From NCBI GenBank assembly GCA_905221605.1, contig CAJNDS010002176.1, positions 345,800 to 409,799 on the forward strand: a DNA stretch of 64,000 nucleotides, given 5' to 3'. The notes under the pieces are model-generated. The model was not told the origin of the DNA. It did no database searches and worked only from the letters and a program-made list of their open reading frames with translations. The stretch comes from Symbiodinium natans. Its lineage: Eukaryota > Sar > Dinophyceae > Suessiales > Symbiodiniaceae. Made by a program: the position numbers and the translations under genes. Positions 9,628-19,073 of this stretch are shown in pieces. Within the stretch, counting starts at the first letter, position 1. Every line of letters starts with the position of its first letter.

Positions 9628-10472
9628 GTCTGCTGCCGGGCTTTTGGGTCAATGCTCAATGCGCACAGTGGTGTTTCTCCGCGTTTTCCTGCGATTCCTC
9701 TTCGTTCTCCACATCAGGTCATGAGTCTACCAGAGAGAAAATGAAACTGGAGGCCTGGGAGTCTCCAACTCTCCTGCACCCGAAGCCCTAAACACCCGTG
9801 GCCACCCTTTTAGTCCATATCCGGTTCACCAGCATTACGGAAGCGGTATTGACTGTGCCAAAAAGAGGGTACCTTCTTGGAACGAGGGGGGAGGCAGGGG
9901 TTGAGGAAGGGCGCGGTTTAGGGTTTAGGGTTTAGGGGTTGGGGGCCTGGATTGGATGGGACTGAAAAAGTTGCCAGCGCAATCCCTTTATCATTCTAAG
10001 AGGATGGCACATGGCTTGGAGTCGTGGGTGCTTTGCGCTGTCCCTGATGACGCTTCCAACCGAGTCCTTTCCCCTCGAGCCAGGTGACATCTTGGCGGAT
10101 GCTCCAGATAAAAAAGCTGAGACATGCCGCCTCCGGGCTTTAGCGCTAACTGGTGGGGTTGGCTAGAGTATGCTGGCTAGGGTATGCTTGGACTTCGACA
10201 GGTGGGTCTCAGTTCTTGAGCGAGCAGGACGAGTTTCGGATTCAAGCTTTCATGGCTTTGATGTCGTCCCTGGGTGTACGTTACGAAGATAACGGGCAGG
10301 CTGCAATGTCGGGCCTGCAACTTATAGTCGTAGTAGCACGTCTCACCTGCAATCCAATGGCCTGAGGCTCTGAAGACCCTGCACAGACATGCAGCGAAGT
10401 CACTACAAGTCCTTGAGTCTGCAGGCTGCTAGGAGCCTTGGTGTTTTGCCGCCTCATCTTGCAACCGCTTGA
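9628..10472 (+). CDS. five-exon locus with a hydrophobic N-terminal exon, product unknown
   Basis: Exon 9628-9717 (MRTVVFLRVFLRFLFVLHI core, a likely membrane segment) ends CAG|GTCATG in phase 2. Exon 9833-9915 (ITEAVLTVPKRGYLLGTRGE) starts with one base and ends at a telomeric donor (GCG|GTTTAGG). Exon 10003-10083 (WHMAWSRGCFALSLMTLPTE) ends CAG|GTGACA. Exon 10202-10275 (GSQFLSEQDEFRIQAFMALM) ends at GGT|GTACGT. The last (10425-10472, AARSLGVLPPHLATA, TGA stop) is in phase 0. Every junction keeps phase. An alternative chain through the last three segments is also phase-consistent but has poorer G/C at third positions. Confidence 0.45.
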
Positions 10473-10619
10473 GAGGGTGTCTCTTGAAGGGCGCGAAGAA
10501 TCCACGCAAGAATGCCACGTAGTTAAGCATATAGTGCAGATGCATCCGCGCGCTCCGCTTCTACCGAAGTGCAATCCCCTGCACCCTGCACACTGCGAGC
10601 TGCCAGAAGCAACTTGACG

Positions 10620-11000
10620 ATGATCGAAGGTGTCGCCCTAAACCCCTTCTGCCTTATACCCCAAGAACCAGTTTCGCCTCAAACCCTGAAGCCCCTAAAC
10701 CCTAAAGCCCAAAAACCCTGAACAGTCTCAGAGACAGACCTCGCAGAATTTGCCATTTTTGGCGGCCTAGGTTTTGTGCTTGGGCTCTCCCGACCGAATC
10801 CGCTCTAAGCTAAGAATAGTAGAAAAAGCCCCATGTGACCTACAGCTCCTGAGGGAATATTTTCTTTGTTGAGAATCACCCCCATGTAGGCTCTACAACA
10901 TCTCATGACCTGGAGCTTCCGGAAAGATTGTGTATATTCTTTGCCATATCCTAAACTTAAGGGAAGTATATAGGGTTCCTTTAAAAGTATAGATAGCATC
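10620..11000. other. no exon seen; degenerate telomeric words and diverged repeat
   Basis: CCCTAAA-like words occur at 10635-10720. The interval 10815-10990 holds two loosely similar 70-bp segments (GTGACCTACAGCTCCTGAGG and ATGACCTGGAGCTTCCGGAA), possibly an old tandem duplication. Confidence 0.4.
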
Positions 11001-11007
11001 AGCTCAG

Positions 11008-11439
11008 GAACTACGCATACAAATTGGAGACAAGCACTGCGCGCATCGTTTCATCCTGCATCCGCGGTGAAGGGCTACTCGGGCAGAGCTGTGTCGACAG
11101 AAGCTTGCCGTTCACGCTTTTCTGAGAAGGATACGTGTTGCACAACTGTTTTCCACATACCTGGGACTCTCTGTACCTCAAGTTTAGTAGTACTTACCCT
11201 TAGTCAGTAGGTATGACCCATAAAACTCTAGGTAAAAAAAGGTCCCAGGTACTCTGTAAACAAATGCCGAGAAACAGAAACCCTAAACCCTAAACCCGAA
11301 ACCCTAAACCCTAAACCCTAAACCCACCAGAGGCCTGTATAGTCGCAGGCAACAGCTCGCCCTCTCGCCTTCGTCTCACCGGCGACGAGTTAAAATCTTG
11401 TCGTCGCGATGTGTACCCTGGAGACCCCGCAAGAGCCCC
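11008..11439 (+). CDS. two possible exons flanking a family E element
   Basis: Exon 11008-11066 (ELRIQIGDKHCAHRFILHP) follows GCTCAG and ends CCGCG|GTGAAG in phase 2. Exon 11349-11439 follows GTCGCAG, starts with one base and ends at CCCC|GTAAAC. In phase it reads QQLALSPSSHRRRVKILSSR. The other open frame (NSSPSRLRLTGDELKSCRRD) is also plausible. The intron carries the element at 11158-11251 and a CCCTAAA array at 11278-11324. Confidence 0.35.
11158..11251. mobile_element. family E small inverted-repeat element
   Basis: TACCTGGGACTCTCTGTACC faces AGGTAAAAAAAGGTCCCAGG across about 55 bp. The interior AGTAGGTATGACCCATAAAA recurs at 44150-44225 and 44385-44455, defining a family. Confidence 0.72.
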
Positions 11440-11451
11440 GTAAACGATTCG

Positions 11452-11553
11452 GGGGGTTTACGAAAAAATAGGAGACGCCCAATACAGACCCCCAAAGAGT
11501 AGGATCCCCTTATAATAAGGACCCCAATGAGGTACCCCCAATCTCGTAGACCC
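11452..11553. mobile_element. family A inverted-repeat element (about 100 bp)
   Basis: GGGGGTTTACGAAAAAATAG opens it and CCCCAATCTCGTAGACCC closes it, with GACCCCCAAA, GGATCCCCTTATAATAAGG and CCCCAATGAGGTACC inside. About a dozen copies of this structure occur in the window. It begins 12 bp downstream of the exon end at 11439. Confidence 0.75.
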
Positions 11554-11646
11554 GCATCTGAAGCCCCGGCAATTTAGCCCTGAGACCCTCAACGCGCTGG
11601 ACGTCGCTGGACCCCTGACTTCTCGAGGTCTCGAGGTGGCTTGAAG

Positions 11647-11719
11647 CAGAAACCCAGCGCAGCTGCAGCAAAAAGAGCGCCCCGGCTTCTCCGCGCAAAA
11701 CGCCGAAGTGTGAATCGAG
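11647..11719 (+). CDS. possible Lys/Ser/Pro-rich exon
   Basis: After GCTTGAAG the frame reads ETQRSCSKKSAPASPRKTPK, a basic SP/TP-rich segment like a nuclear or linker region, ending at CGAG|GTGGGA. Starts with two bases and ends in phase 2. Function unknown. Confidence 0.33.
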
Positions 11720-12031
11720 GTGGGACTAAGCAGACCTTTGTAACAGGGCTTCTGACACTTGCTAGCTCCAAACGTGCAACACAGGGCGCATGAGCATCGC
11801 AGACTTCGGAAGTCCCCCTTCAGGATGTTTGGCGGAACTGGACAGTACCCGGAAAGGAATGCCCAGAATGTTGGACATTTGCCAGGGGGGGATATAACCC
11901 CTCCCGAACGCCATCATCCTCATCGGAAACCACCCCCCCGCCCCCCGAAAAACAATGAAGGTGCGCCTTTTGTGTCTACAGTGTGTCAGGAGTTCCGAAC
12001 CCTAAACCCTGGAAACCCTAACCCTATAACC

Positions 12032-12092
<61 letters not shown>
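12032..12092 (-). repeat. telomere-variant array (CCCTCAA)n
   Basis: About eight CCCTCAA units, a single-base variant repeated as a block, with canonical CCCTAAA only at the left edge. Confidence 0.9.
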
Positions 12093-12093
<1 letters not shown>

Positions 12094-12443
12094 CTAAGTC
12101 CTAAGTCCTAAGCGAAGGCCATCTCCGTCCTCTTAGTTGCCTGTTGCCTTGGTGAGTTCATCCTTGCGAGGGCGTCGTGGTGGCAAAAGTGAAGTCGTCA
12201 TTTCACCCAAAGCCTGGCCCGGGAAGGCCGGATCGGGGCAGGGTGGGGGGGCGGTGGGGGGTTTGGGGTTTGGGGTTCGGGGTTTAGGGTTTAGGGTTTA
12301 GGGGTGGGGGGGGGGGGGGTTGGGGGGTTGGTGGGGGGTACTGTAGGGGTTTTTGAGCTTTGGGTTTCTCAAAGCCGGCTTTCCTAGTTGAGGTCAATGA
12401 GGGCTTAGGGTTTAGGGTTTAGGGTTTAGGGTTTAGGGTTCAG

Positions 12444-12554
12444 CATCTCAAGTCCAAGCACTAGTCAAGCAGCTTGTCAAGCGTTGGAAAAAAACCCACC
12501 CACCCAAGAAACCCATAACATTGAGAAAATACAAAGTTCACTCAATACACTCCG
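12444..12554 (+). CDS. possible exon directly after a telomeric array
   Basis: The array at about 12400-12443 ends GGGTTCAG, and the next 37 codons are open: ISSPSTSQAACQALEKNPPT and onward to IEKIQSSLNTL. It closes at CCG|GTAGGC, a good donor. It is polar and helical with no recognised family. The array tail supplies the acceptor. Confidence 0.42.
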
Positions 12555-12628
12555 GTAGGCTTATGCTCTAACTCTCAATCCCACCAGCCCCAAGCCTCAA
12601 ATTTTGTTCAAACCTGTGGCGGGGGGAT

Positions 12629-12667
<39 letters not shown>
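12629..12667 (+). repeat. 39-base poly-G tract
   Basis: An uninterrupted G run followed by TGGGGGGGTGG. Similar G or C runs occur at 47760-47790, 49070-49090 and 62233-62259. Length is likely unreliable in assembly. Confidence 0.9.
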
Positions 12668-12668
<1 letters not shown>

Positions 12669-12744
12669 GGGGGGGGTGGCCCGAGGTTTAAGGACTGGTT
12701 TTCCTGCAAAGCAGGGCAATTCGTCGAAGTCGGGTTGGATTCCC

Positions 12745-12818
12745 AAAGCCTACATCTTTGTAGGTCATCTTCATACCCCTTTCTAGGATTCTTGGGCAAC
12801 CTACAAAAAAGTAGGCCC
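12745..12818. mobile_element. family F hairpin element
   Basis: AAAGCCTACATCTTTGTAGG at the left and CCTACAAAAAAGTAGGC at the right, with CTAGGATTCTTGGG between. A second copy lies at 30267-30347 (CCTACATCTCTGTAGG ... GAAGGTAGG), about 70% similar. Confidence 0.6.
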
Positions 12819-13107
12819 AAGGTCGTGGCTGCATCAGTTTTCACTCACATCATCACTTGTCGAAGAAGGGTCAGCCGACAAGCGTTAAGCTCACTAAGAG
12901 GTGTCAAGAAGCCTGGCTCGTGGTTCTATCGACTCAAACCTCCTCCTTGACCCCGGATCCATGCCCCTGCGGCGTCCCCAATTTTGGGGTCTAATAGTAT
13001 TCCCTTATGGCCCCCTTTATAGTTCTACTACCAGAACCCCCAAGACCCTATTCTAATTCTTCTGGCCCCTTTTTGTTGACTGACTTTGTCCTCCACCATC
13101 CGGGCAG

Positions 13108-13291
13108 GACGCTGCAAGCTGAACCCAGGCCGGCTGCTGCCTTGTGCATACAGATAATTTTAACGCTACTGCCCAGCGGCGCAGCATCCCAAATCGGGAG
13201 TCGAGCAATCATTCCTTTTGAGGATCCTGTTGTAACATACAAGTCCATGTTTCGACCAGGCACCCCAAATCTGGCAGGGGTGCAACGATAA
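13108..13291 (+). CDS. possible terminal exon, 60 codons, product unknown
   Basis: A pyrimidine-rich stretch and CGGGCAG precede a frame reading TLQAEPRPAAALCIQIILTL, then FEDPVVTYKSMFRPGTP, to a TAA at 13289. It is one of the longer unbroken non-repeat segments in the window. No domain recognised. Starts with one base. Confidence 0.4.
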
Positions 13292-13396
13292 AAACAAACC
13301 AGAGGGTAGGGTTCAAGAGTAGGGGCAGCCGTTCTAAGCCAAAAGTGTCAAATACCTGCTTTATGTGAAGACACCTAAGGCCCGGATTCACATGTC

Positions 13397-13669
13397 ATGC
13401 AGCCAAATCTTCTAGCTCAAGCACACCTGTTCCGTAGTCGAAGAAATTCTCAATATGTATGCGCCCACATCCATGGCCTTAGTCTGCCGAAGCTTAAGCC
13501 ACATGCTAGATGTGAAGCAGAGTCCATCAGTTCTGGTGATGTACACCCCGCAGCCCTTTTAAGTAAAAGAATCCAGGGCTATGAAACAAAAAGCAAAGCC
13601 CTCCACCACACTTTCTTCCGACACAACGCCACTTCACAAATGGAATTTCCGAACCTCGAGTTCGCATAA
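13397..13669 (+). CDS. unsupported 90-codon ORF
   Basis: An ATG-initiated frame (MQPNLLAQAHLFRSRR...) runs to a TAA. Its third positions are not especially G/C-rich, so it may be chance. No homology recognised. Confidence 0.22.
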   Translation: MQPNLLAQAHLFRSRRNSQYVCAHIHGLSLPKLKPHARCEAESISSGDVHPAALLSKRIQGYETKSKALHHTFFRHNATSQMEFPNLEFA

Positions 13670-13940
13670 GGACCCATCAGACCTCCCAGAGGCGGTCAGT
13701 TGCAGTTTATTTGATTGATTCTCAGCATGAACCTGATCGATCAACGCACTACGTGTCCCTAGTTGGACACCCGACATCGCCCTATAAGCCGATTTCATGT
13801 CACAGATCGTCCCGCAGCATGAACTTTGAAAGCATTTCCTGAGATCGGTGTACGCCTATGCACCCTCTATGAACCCCAAAGTGCTTGAACCCTGATTCTA
13901 GGCCCGCCGACAAACCCTGAACCTTAAACCCTAAAAGCCA

Positions 13941-14030
13941 GGGTTTACGAGAATAAGGGACCCCGAATATAGACCCCAATGAGTAGACCTCAATAAGGTA
14001 CCCCTTATTCAATAATTGGGAAACCCCCCA
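13941..14030. mobile_element. family A inverted-repeat element
   Basis: GGGTTTACGAGAATAAGGGA at the left and GGTACCCC...GGGAAACCCCCC at the right, with the usual GACCCCAATGAG interior. It directly follows a short CCCTAAA-like stretch. Confidence 0.72.
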
Positions 14031-14035
14031 ATTGG

Positions 14036-14323
14036 GTGGAGGCCTCCGGAGAAAGGCGGAGCGCCACCCACGCCTTTGATGAACACGTCGCTCCAGGCAG
14101 GGCCATTCTCGTTCAAGGCTTAGCTCAACAGGAATCACGAAGAGTGGCCACAAGCAATGAAACGAAGGTTCAGCCCTTGTGTGCTTTGCAACGACTACCG
14201 GAGTTGCAGCCAAGAGTCTTGCTTGGAAAGGCAGTGCGGAGGCAAGCGCACCCTGCAGTGATGACCCCGAAGGTGCAGCGGCTTGTTTGTGCTTCGGCCG
14301 GGACGCAGGTTTTTGAACCATGA
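14036..14323 (+). CDS. possible coding segment, 95 codons
   Basis: The + frame (EASGERRSATHAFDEHVAPG ... KVQPLCALQRLPELQPRVLL) is open to a TGA with fairly G/C-rich third positions. A 173-codon antisense frame and a Cys-rich + frame (SPCVLCNDYRSCSQESC) overlap it. Coding is plausible but the strand and frame are not certain. Confidence 0.28.
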   Translation: MEASGERRSATHAFDEHVAPGRAILVQGLAQQESRRVATSNETKVQPLCALQRLPELQPRVLLGKAVRRQAHPAVMTPKVQRLVCASAGTQVFEP

Positions 14324-14324
14324 T

Positions 14325-15055
14325 GGTTTATGGTTTAGGGTTCAGGGTTTAGGGTTTAGGGTTCAGGGTTTGGGGTTTAGGGTTTAGGGCGGGGTGGGGT
14401 GGGGGGGTAAGAGGGGCGTTGACCATGCTAGGCTTCGCAAAGGCGCCTCCTCTTCATTTCACTACTGTGCAAGCGGGCTTCCAGTCATGCGCGTACCATG
14501 CCCTAAACCCTAAACCCTAAACCCTAAACCCTAACCCCTAAACCCTAAACCCTAAACCCTAAACCCTAAACCCTAAACCGACGGCAAGAAAATCTGCACG
14601 CTGATACGTTTTTTCCTTGTTCGCAGTGGCCCTCAAAGTCAGTTTTTGTCAAGGGGCCCCTCGGATCCATTCTCCCCACCCCTCCTTCCCCCCCTCCCGC
14701 CGCCCCTCCCGTTAGGGTTTAGGGTTTTAGGGTTTAGGGTTTAGGGTTTATAGGGTTTAGGGTTTAGGGTTTATAGGGTTTATAGGGTTTAGGGTTTAGG
14801 GTTTGGAAGCAGTTGTCCATGAGGGATTGAGTTGGATTGTGTTCGCCAGGTCTACGCGCCAACGCCGAGGGCACGGCACTGAGGAGCTCTTGCAACTCCA
14901 GAACTTCAAAGCTCTGTTAACCCTTACTAAAACTCCAGAGACAAGCCGAACCCTGAACCCTCTTTAAAACCTTATTATATATCAACCTAAACCCTAAACC
15001 CTAAGCCCTAAACCCTAAACCCTAAACCCTAAACCCTAAACCCTAAACCCTAAAC
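14325..15055. repeat. series of telomeric arrays in alternating orientation
   Basis: TTTAGGG units at 14325-14390, CCCTAAA at 14503-14578, TTTAGGG with TTTATAGGG variants at 14712-14806, CCCTAAA at 14990-15055. Between them, 14580-14700 and 14810-14940 hold short open segments after CGCAG and GCCAG, too ambiguous to call. Confidence 0.85.
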
Positions 15056-15314
15056 CTTATTATATGTCAAAACCTCAACCGTCTAAAGGCGTAGAAACCT
15101 TAGTGAATCAACCCAGCCTTAGGTCGTCTTTTTCGCTAGGGCTTTGTGTTCTGTAGGGGAACTCTTGGGGTTCAGAACGTACGTTCCCCATAACCCTAAA
15201 CCCTTGGTTGTAAGGGGCCCGTACTTAGGTATATAGGGGCTCTGCAATGGGGTCGATCTGGGTCCCTCCTTATACCCCTTAGCTAGCTTGAGGTGGCCGT
15301 GCCTCCCATGCCAG

Positions 15315-15759
15315 GGCAACGGCCGTGGCTTTGGCTTGTTTGCATGGGGACATGGTTTAGGGTTTAGGGTTTAGGGTGTAGGGTTTAGGGTTTAGGGTTT
15401 AGGGCCGGCGTGGAGCCAAGAAGCTTCAGTGAGTATGAGATGATGACATAAGTTGTTGCTGAAGGGCGAGCCTGAATTTTGGTTCCGGGGGCCGCCAGAA
15501 GCAGATGTAGTGGTGCTCCAAGATTCAGTTTTGTCGAAAGGTAAGAACCACAGTGTTCTTCACGCGCCTCCCGCGGCCTTTTGAAAGTCCTGAGTAGAAG
15601 CTACCACCCCAGAAATAGTACCCTAAACCCCAAACCCTAAACCCCAAACCCCAAACCCTAAACCCTAAACCCTATTTCTACGTGGCAAGAAGAATGCAAG
15701 CAACCATGGAATCACAAGGCAGCTGTTCGGAGCGACCTAAACCCACAGAGAGCCACGAG
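15315..15759 (+). CDS. four short exons, one intron made only of telomeric repeats
   Basis: Exon 15315-15354 (GNGRGFGLFAWGH, after TGCCAG) ends in phase 1. The intron 15355-15402 is six GTTTAGG units plus GTTTAG. Exon 15403-15428 restarts with two bases (PAWSQEAS) and ends TCA|GTGAGT, a consensus donor. Exon 15511-15540 (WCSKIQFCRK) is in phase 0 and ends AAG|GTAAGA, another consensus donor. Exon 15719-15759 (AAVRSDLNPQRAT) ends GAG|GTAGGT but its phase relative to the previous exon needs an intermediate segment. Product unknown. Confidence 0.45.
15355..15402 (+). repeat. 48-nt telomeric array acting as an intron
   Basis: (GTTTAGG)6 plus GTTTAG with one TTTAGGG-to-TGTAGGG change. GT at the first base, AG at the last. 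The flanking reading frame is continuous only if it is removed. Confidence 0.55.
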
Positions 15760-16040
15760 GTAGGTTCACTTTCGTGCAAGGATTCCTCATCCCTAAACCC
15801 TAAACCCTAAACCCTAAACCCTAGGCCATCCCTGTTAAAGGGGCCTGCAAAAACGGTTTGAGGGCTGTTGAGTTGAGGGGTTTAGGGTTTATAGGGTTTC
15901 TGGGGCTAAAAAGGTGTACAGGGTGTATAGGGCTTATAGCTGATATAGAGCTTATAGGAATTTATTGGGTCTATTGTGGGGCTTGTGGGTTTACAGGGCT
16001 TTGTAGGGTTTATAGGGTTTACGGTGCTTAGAGTGTTTAG

Positions 16041-16452
16041 GGTAGACCCGAAAGGGCAGTTTATTCCGTGTTCTGGAGCTCCAATAGCCCCTAAACCCTA
16101 AACCCTAAACCCTAAACCCTAAACCCTAAACTTATAAACCCTAAACCCTAAACCCTAAACAGCGCCTCATTCCTTCAGGCCCTACTGGACGCCTGGCATG
16201 CTTCAGCTTCCTGGGTCAATCAGGCCACAACCCCCGCAGCTTTTGAAAGCATCCACTGACCTACTACTTTTTTGGAGTTTAGGGTTTAGGGTTTAGGGTT
16301 TAGGGTTTAGGGTTTAGGGTTTAGGGTTACTTCTTCGGCACCCTGTAGAATCAAGAAAGGGCGCCTGATGAATGAAGTTCACGGCACGCGCTAGAACTGT
16401 AAGGCATTGGAGCTCCAAACACGGAATAAACTGCCCTCTCGGGTTTACCCTA
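16041..16452. mobile_element. 412-bp inverted-repeat element carrying two opposed telomeric arrays
   Basis: The 46-bp left end (GGGTAGACCCGAAAGGGCAG ...) and the right end (... CTGCCCTCTCGGGTTTACCC) are inverted copies with about four differences. Inside are CCCTAAA units (16089-16160), a coding-like segment (16163-16259) and TTTAGGG units (16277-16328). It is either a small DNA transposon or an inverted duplication. Confidence 0.65.
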
Positions 16453-18003
16453 AAGCCTCTAAACCCTCTAAAGCCTCTAAAGCCTCTAAAGCCCTATAAA
16501 CCCTATAAACCCCCTTCTAGGCCCAGTAACCCTATAAACCCTGCAAACGCCGTGTAACCCCTAAGCCCGATGGTTTAAGTACTGCCCTCGAGGGTGTCGC
16601 CCTGCATGTCGCCGGCAATACCACCGCCGAGGCCTTGCCTGCTTAAAGGGTTCGATGCGCTGTTGGGAATACCGAACTGAACCACAAGCAGAGCACTGAA
16701 CCAACCCAGGGCTTTCAGCAAATTTCTCTCAGGCGCGCAGCCCTCAGTGTTAAAGGAGCTTATCAGCATTCAAGGTTGCCGATGGCCTTCACCCCCCCTA
16801 ACCCCCGCCCCAAAGGCCCCGAACACTAAACCCTAAACCCTAAACCTTAAACCCTAAACCCTAAACCCTAAACCCTAAACCTGTGTGGATGGCATCCCTG
16901 CAGCTACTTGCTCAAAAAAAATGTCTGCTTTTCAAGCCCAATGCCCAACATCGGAGCGAGGCAGATACCCTGATCGGGCTGAGATGGGTCGAATGAACAG
17001 CATGTCTGCCTTCTTCGTTTAGGGTTTAGGGTTTAGGGTTTAGGGTTTAGGGTTTAGGGTTTAGGGTTTAGGGTTGCGCTGCTCAAGTGTTGTTCCGGTT
17101 GCACCTACCCTAGGGTCCCGAGGGCTGTGACTGCGCCTAGCCTTAGCGAAAGACTGCACATGATCACGGCCGCACTGCAACTTCTCACGAAATTCAGAGC
17201 CCCAAAGGATCCCCCGAAGCGCGGCAGCCATGCGAGTTCTCCAGGCTGCATGCCTCTTTCTCGGGCCCGACGCCGGGCCAATTTTTTGGTCGCCTAGTCC
17301 CTGTCTTGAATCCCCAGAAAAAAGCATCGGTATGTGGAAAGGAAGAGAAATGAAATCAATTCTAGGGGTACGAACATGAAGGACCCCTTTTGTAGGAACC
17401 CCAAGTAGCAGGATTCCCTTCTAAAAGAAGGGCCCCGATAAGGACCCCCATTAAGGTGCCCCTAATTTCGGAACCCCCCTAAACCCTAAACCCTAAACCC
17501 TAAACCCTACACCCTAAACCCTAAACCCCCATATATACATCGGGCCTGAGGTCTTTGCAACTGGTTCCAAGATGCCCCTTCTTGGGAGTTTTGACAGCGG
17601 TTGAATTGGGGCTTTGAGCAAGTCTTAGGGTTTAGGGTTTAGGGTTTAGGGTTTAGGGTTTAGGGTTTAGGGTTTAGTGGAGCTGGTTCATGGCCAGCTT
17701 GAAGGAATTGGCTTACACATGGGGGGTTTCCAAAATTAGGAGTAGCTTAATTGGGGGTCCTTTTTTAGAAGGGAATCCGACAGTTTTTTGGGGTATGCAT
17801 TAGGGGGTCCCTTAGGTTCGTAAACCCTCACATCGCCATTCGTGAATATGTCATGTCACCGGACTCGGGATTCGGGGATCTGCAGGGCTAGAGGCGAGGC
17901 TGCAGCGAGCCAGAACACAGAGGAAGTGTGTGTGTGTGTGTGTGTGTGAACGGCAAGTCCGGAAGGTGTTGCAACAGCTACAACACGAGGCCGTTCAATG
18001 GAG
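16163..18003 (+). CDS. multi-exon gene with telomeric and family A introns
   Basis: Product unknown. Exons in order: 16163-16259 (ASFLQALLDAWHASASWVNQ; as read it ends at TGA, so an internal donor is needed), 16580-16646 (TALEGVALHVAGNTTAEALP), 16710-16774 (AFSKFLSGAQPSVLKELISI), 16904-17016 (MSAFQAQCPTSERGRYPDRA, telomeric donor), 17147-17329 (TAHDHGRTATSHEIQSPKGS..., donor GTATGT), 17551-17599 (VFATGSKMPLLGSFDS), 17678-17725 (ELVHGQLEGIGLHM), 17886 to about 18003 (LEARLQRARTQR ... VLQQLQHEAVQWS, coiled-coil-like). From 16710 to 17886 all six junctions keep phase. Intron 17600-17677 is mostly TTTAGGG, and the next begins with a family A terminus. The last exon contains an in-frame TG microsatellite giving alternating Cys and Val. 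Confidence 0.5.
17365..17478. mobile_element. family A inverted-repeat element
   Basis: GGGGTACGAACATGAAGGAC at the left and CCCCTAATTTCGGAACCCCC at the right. Located between the exons ending at 17329 and starting at 17551, followed by a CCCTAAA array. Confidence 0.72.
17726..17829. mobile_element. family A element whose edge supplies a splice donor
   Basis: The exon ending CACATGGGG joins GGTTTCCAAAATTAGGAG, the family A terminus; GT at 17726 is the proposed donor. The right end is TTAGGTTCGTAAACCC. The phase of the upstream exon (1) matches the next exon at 17886 (two-base start). Confidence 0.55.
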
Positions 18004-18142
18004 CCTAAACCCTAAACCCGAAACCCTAAACCCTGAACCCTAAACCGGCTGTAGCCTGAGGAGATCGCCTTGGGCTTTGTTCAGCCACAGCAGCCAGCTG
18101 TCCGGCATGCATTGGCAGCTCCACATGCAACTCGGCGTAGAC

Positions 18143-18300
18143 CAGAATGGGCTATTCGGCCTTAAAAACCCCCATCATCAACCTATAAGCCCTAAGCCCT
18201 AAACCCTAAACCCTAAACCCTACACCCTACACCCTAATCAACCTGTAAAGGGCCTTCTTGAGGGGTGCTAGAGGGTATGATGGCCCCCATCCTGGGAATC
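18143..18300. mobile_element. family I element interrupted by a telomeric array
   Basis: AATGGGCTATTCGGCCTTAA and GGGTATGATGGCCCCCATCC match the copy at 47112-47220, which is uninterrupted. Here a CCCTAAA array (18189-18236) is flanked by TCAACCTATAA and TCAACCTGTAA, a near-perfect duplication of an 11-bp word present once at 47 kb. Confidence 0.65.
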
Positions 18301-18303
18301 TGA

Positions 18304-19070
18304 AGCGCAGGATCCCTTGTGGAAGCATCATGTTCTTGATTCTTTAGCCTTGCTGGTTCTTAGTCGCTCCCCTTTCATTCCCCGGTTTCGGGTTTAGGGC
18401 ATAGGGTGTAGGGTTTGGGGTTTAGGGTTTAGCCCTGACACTCTGATGGAGCGAAGTTGAATCACAGCGCAGTTTGCGTCGACTTTTTCTTCACTGGATT
18501 CAAAGCGGGTCTGGCCGGGGGTCATGTATAGCAAAACAAGCTGAACGAGATGAAGTGGGTACTTTGCCCTTTGCCCAACCCGAAACCCCAAATCCCTAAA
18601 CCCTAAACCCTAAACCCTAAACCCTAAACCCTAAACCCGCCCTACAGTCAGTCCCCAGTCGACGGAGTCTAGGCGTCCCAGAAGCGAACCGCGGTGGTTC
18701 GGCATTCTGTTGATTTGGTCAAGGACCTTGGGCCTTGCTGAGAATTCGATTTCCAATATGAATTAGTTTCCCATGTGCAATCAATGTATTATATCGATTA
18801 GGGGTGCATGTGTCTCTGTTTTTTGGGGTGTTGAATTTAGGGTTTAGGGGTTTAGGCTTATACCTCTTAGTGAAAATTATTGTTATTCTCTTGAGTTCAG
18901 TAGTAAGTATGATCGGTATTGTTAGTATTACGGTCATTGCTTGTCATCGTTGTTATTGTTGTTGCTGTGGTTTGTGTTGTTGCTCTTGTTGTTATTTGTG
19001 TTATTGTATGTTTGTCATGGCAATTGTGATTCTTAGTGTTACTTCTGTTTCTTGTTGTACCAGATATTGA
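18304..19070. other. no confident exon; telomeric stretches and AT-richer sequence
   Basis: TTTAGGG-like words at 18390-18435, a CCCTAAA array at 18595-18640, and a GTTGTT-rich stretch at 18950-19060 giving a Cys-rich chance ORF. Nothing else is supported. Confidence 0.4.
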
Positions 19071-19073
19071 CAG

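Noticed and set aside
13800-14321. 173-codon antisense ORF
   Set aside because: Crosses a family A element and telomeric words, poor third-position bias, and conflicts with the + strand trend.
17061-17327. 88-codon antisense ORF
   Set aside because: The + strand segment 17147-17329 is phase-matched to neighbours on both sides and ends at a consensus GTATGT donor.
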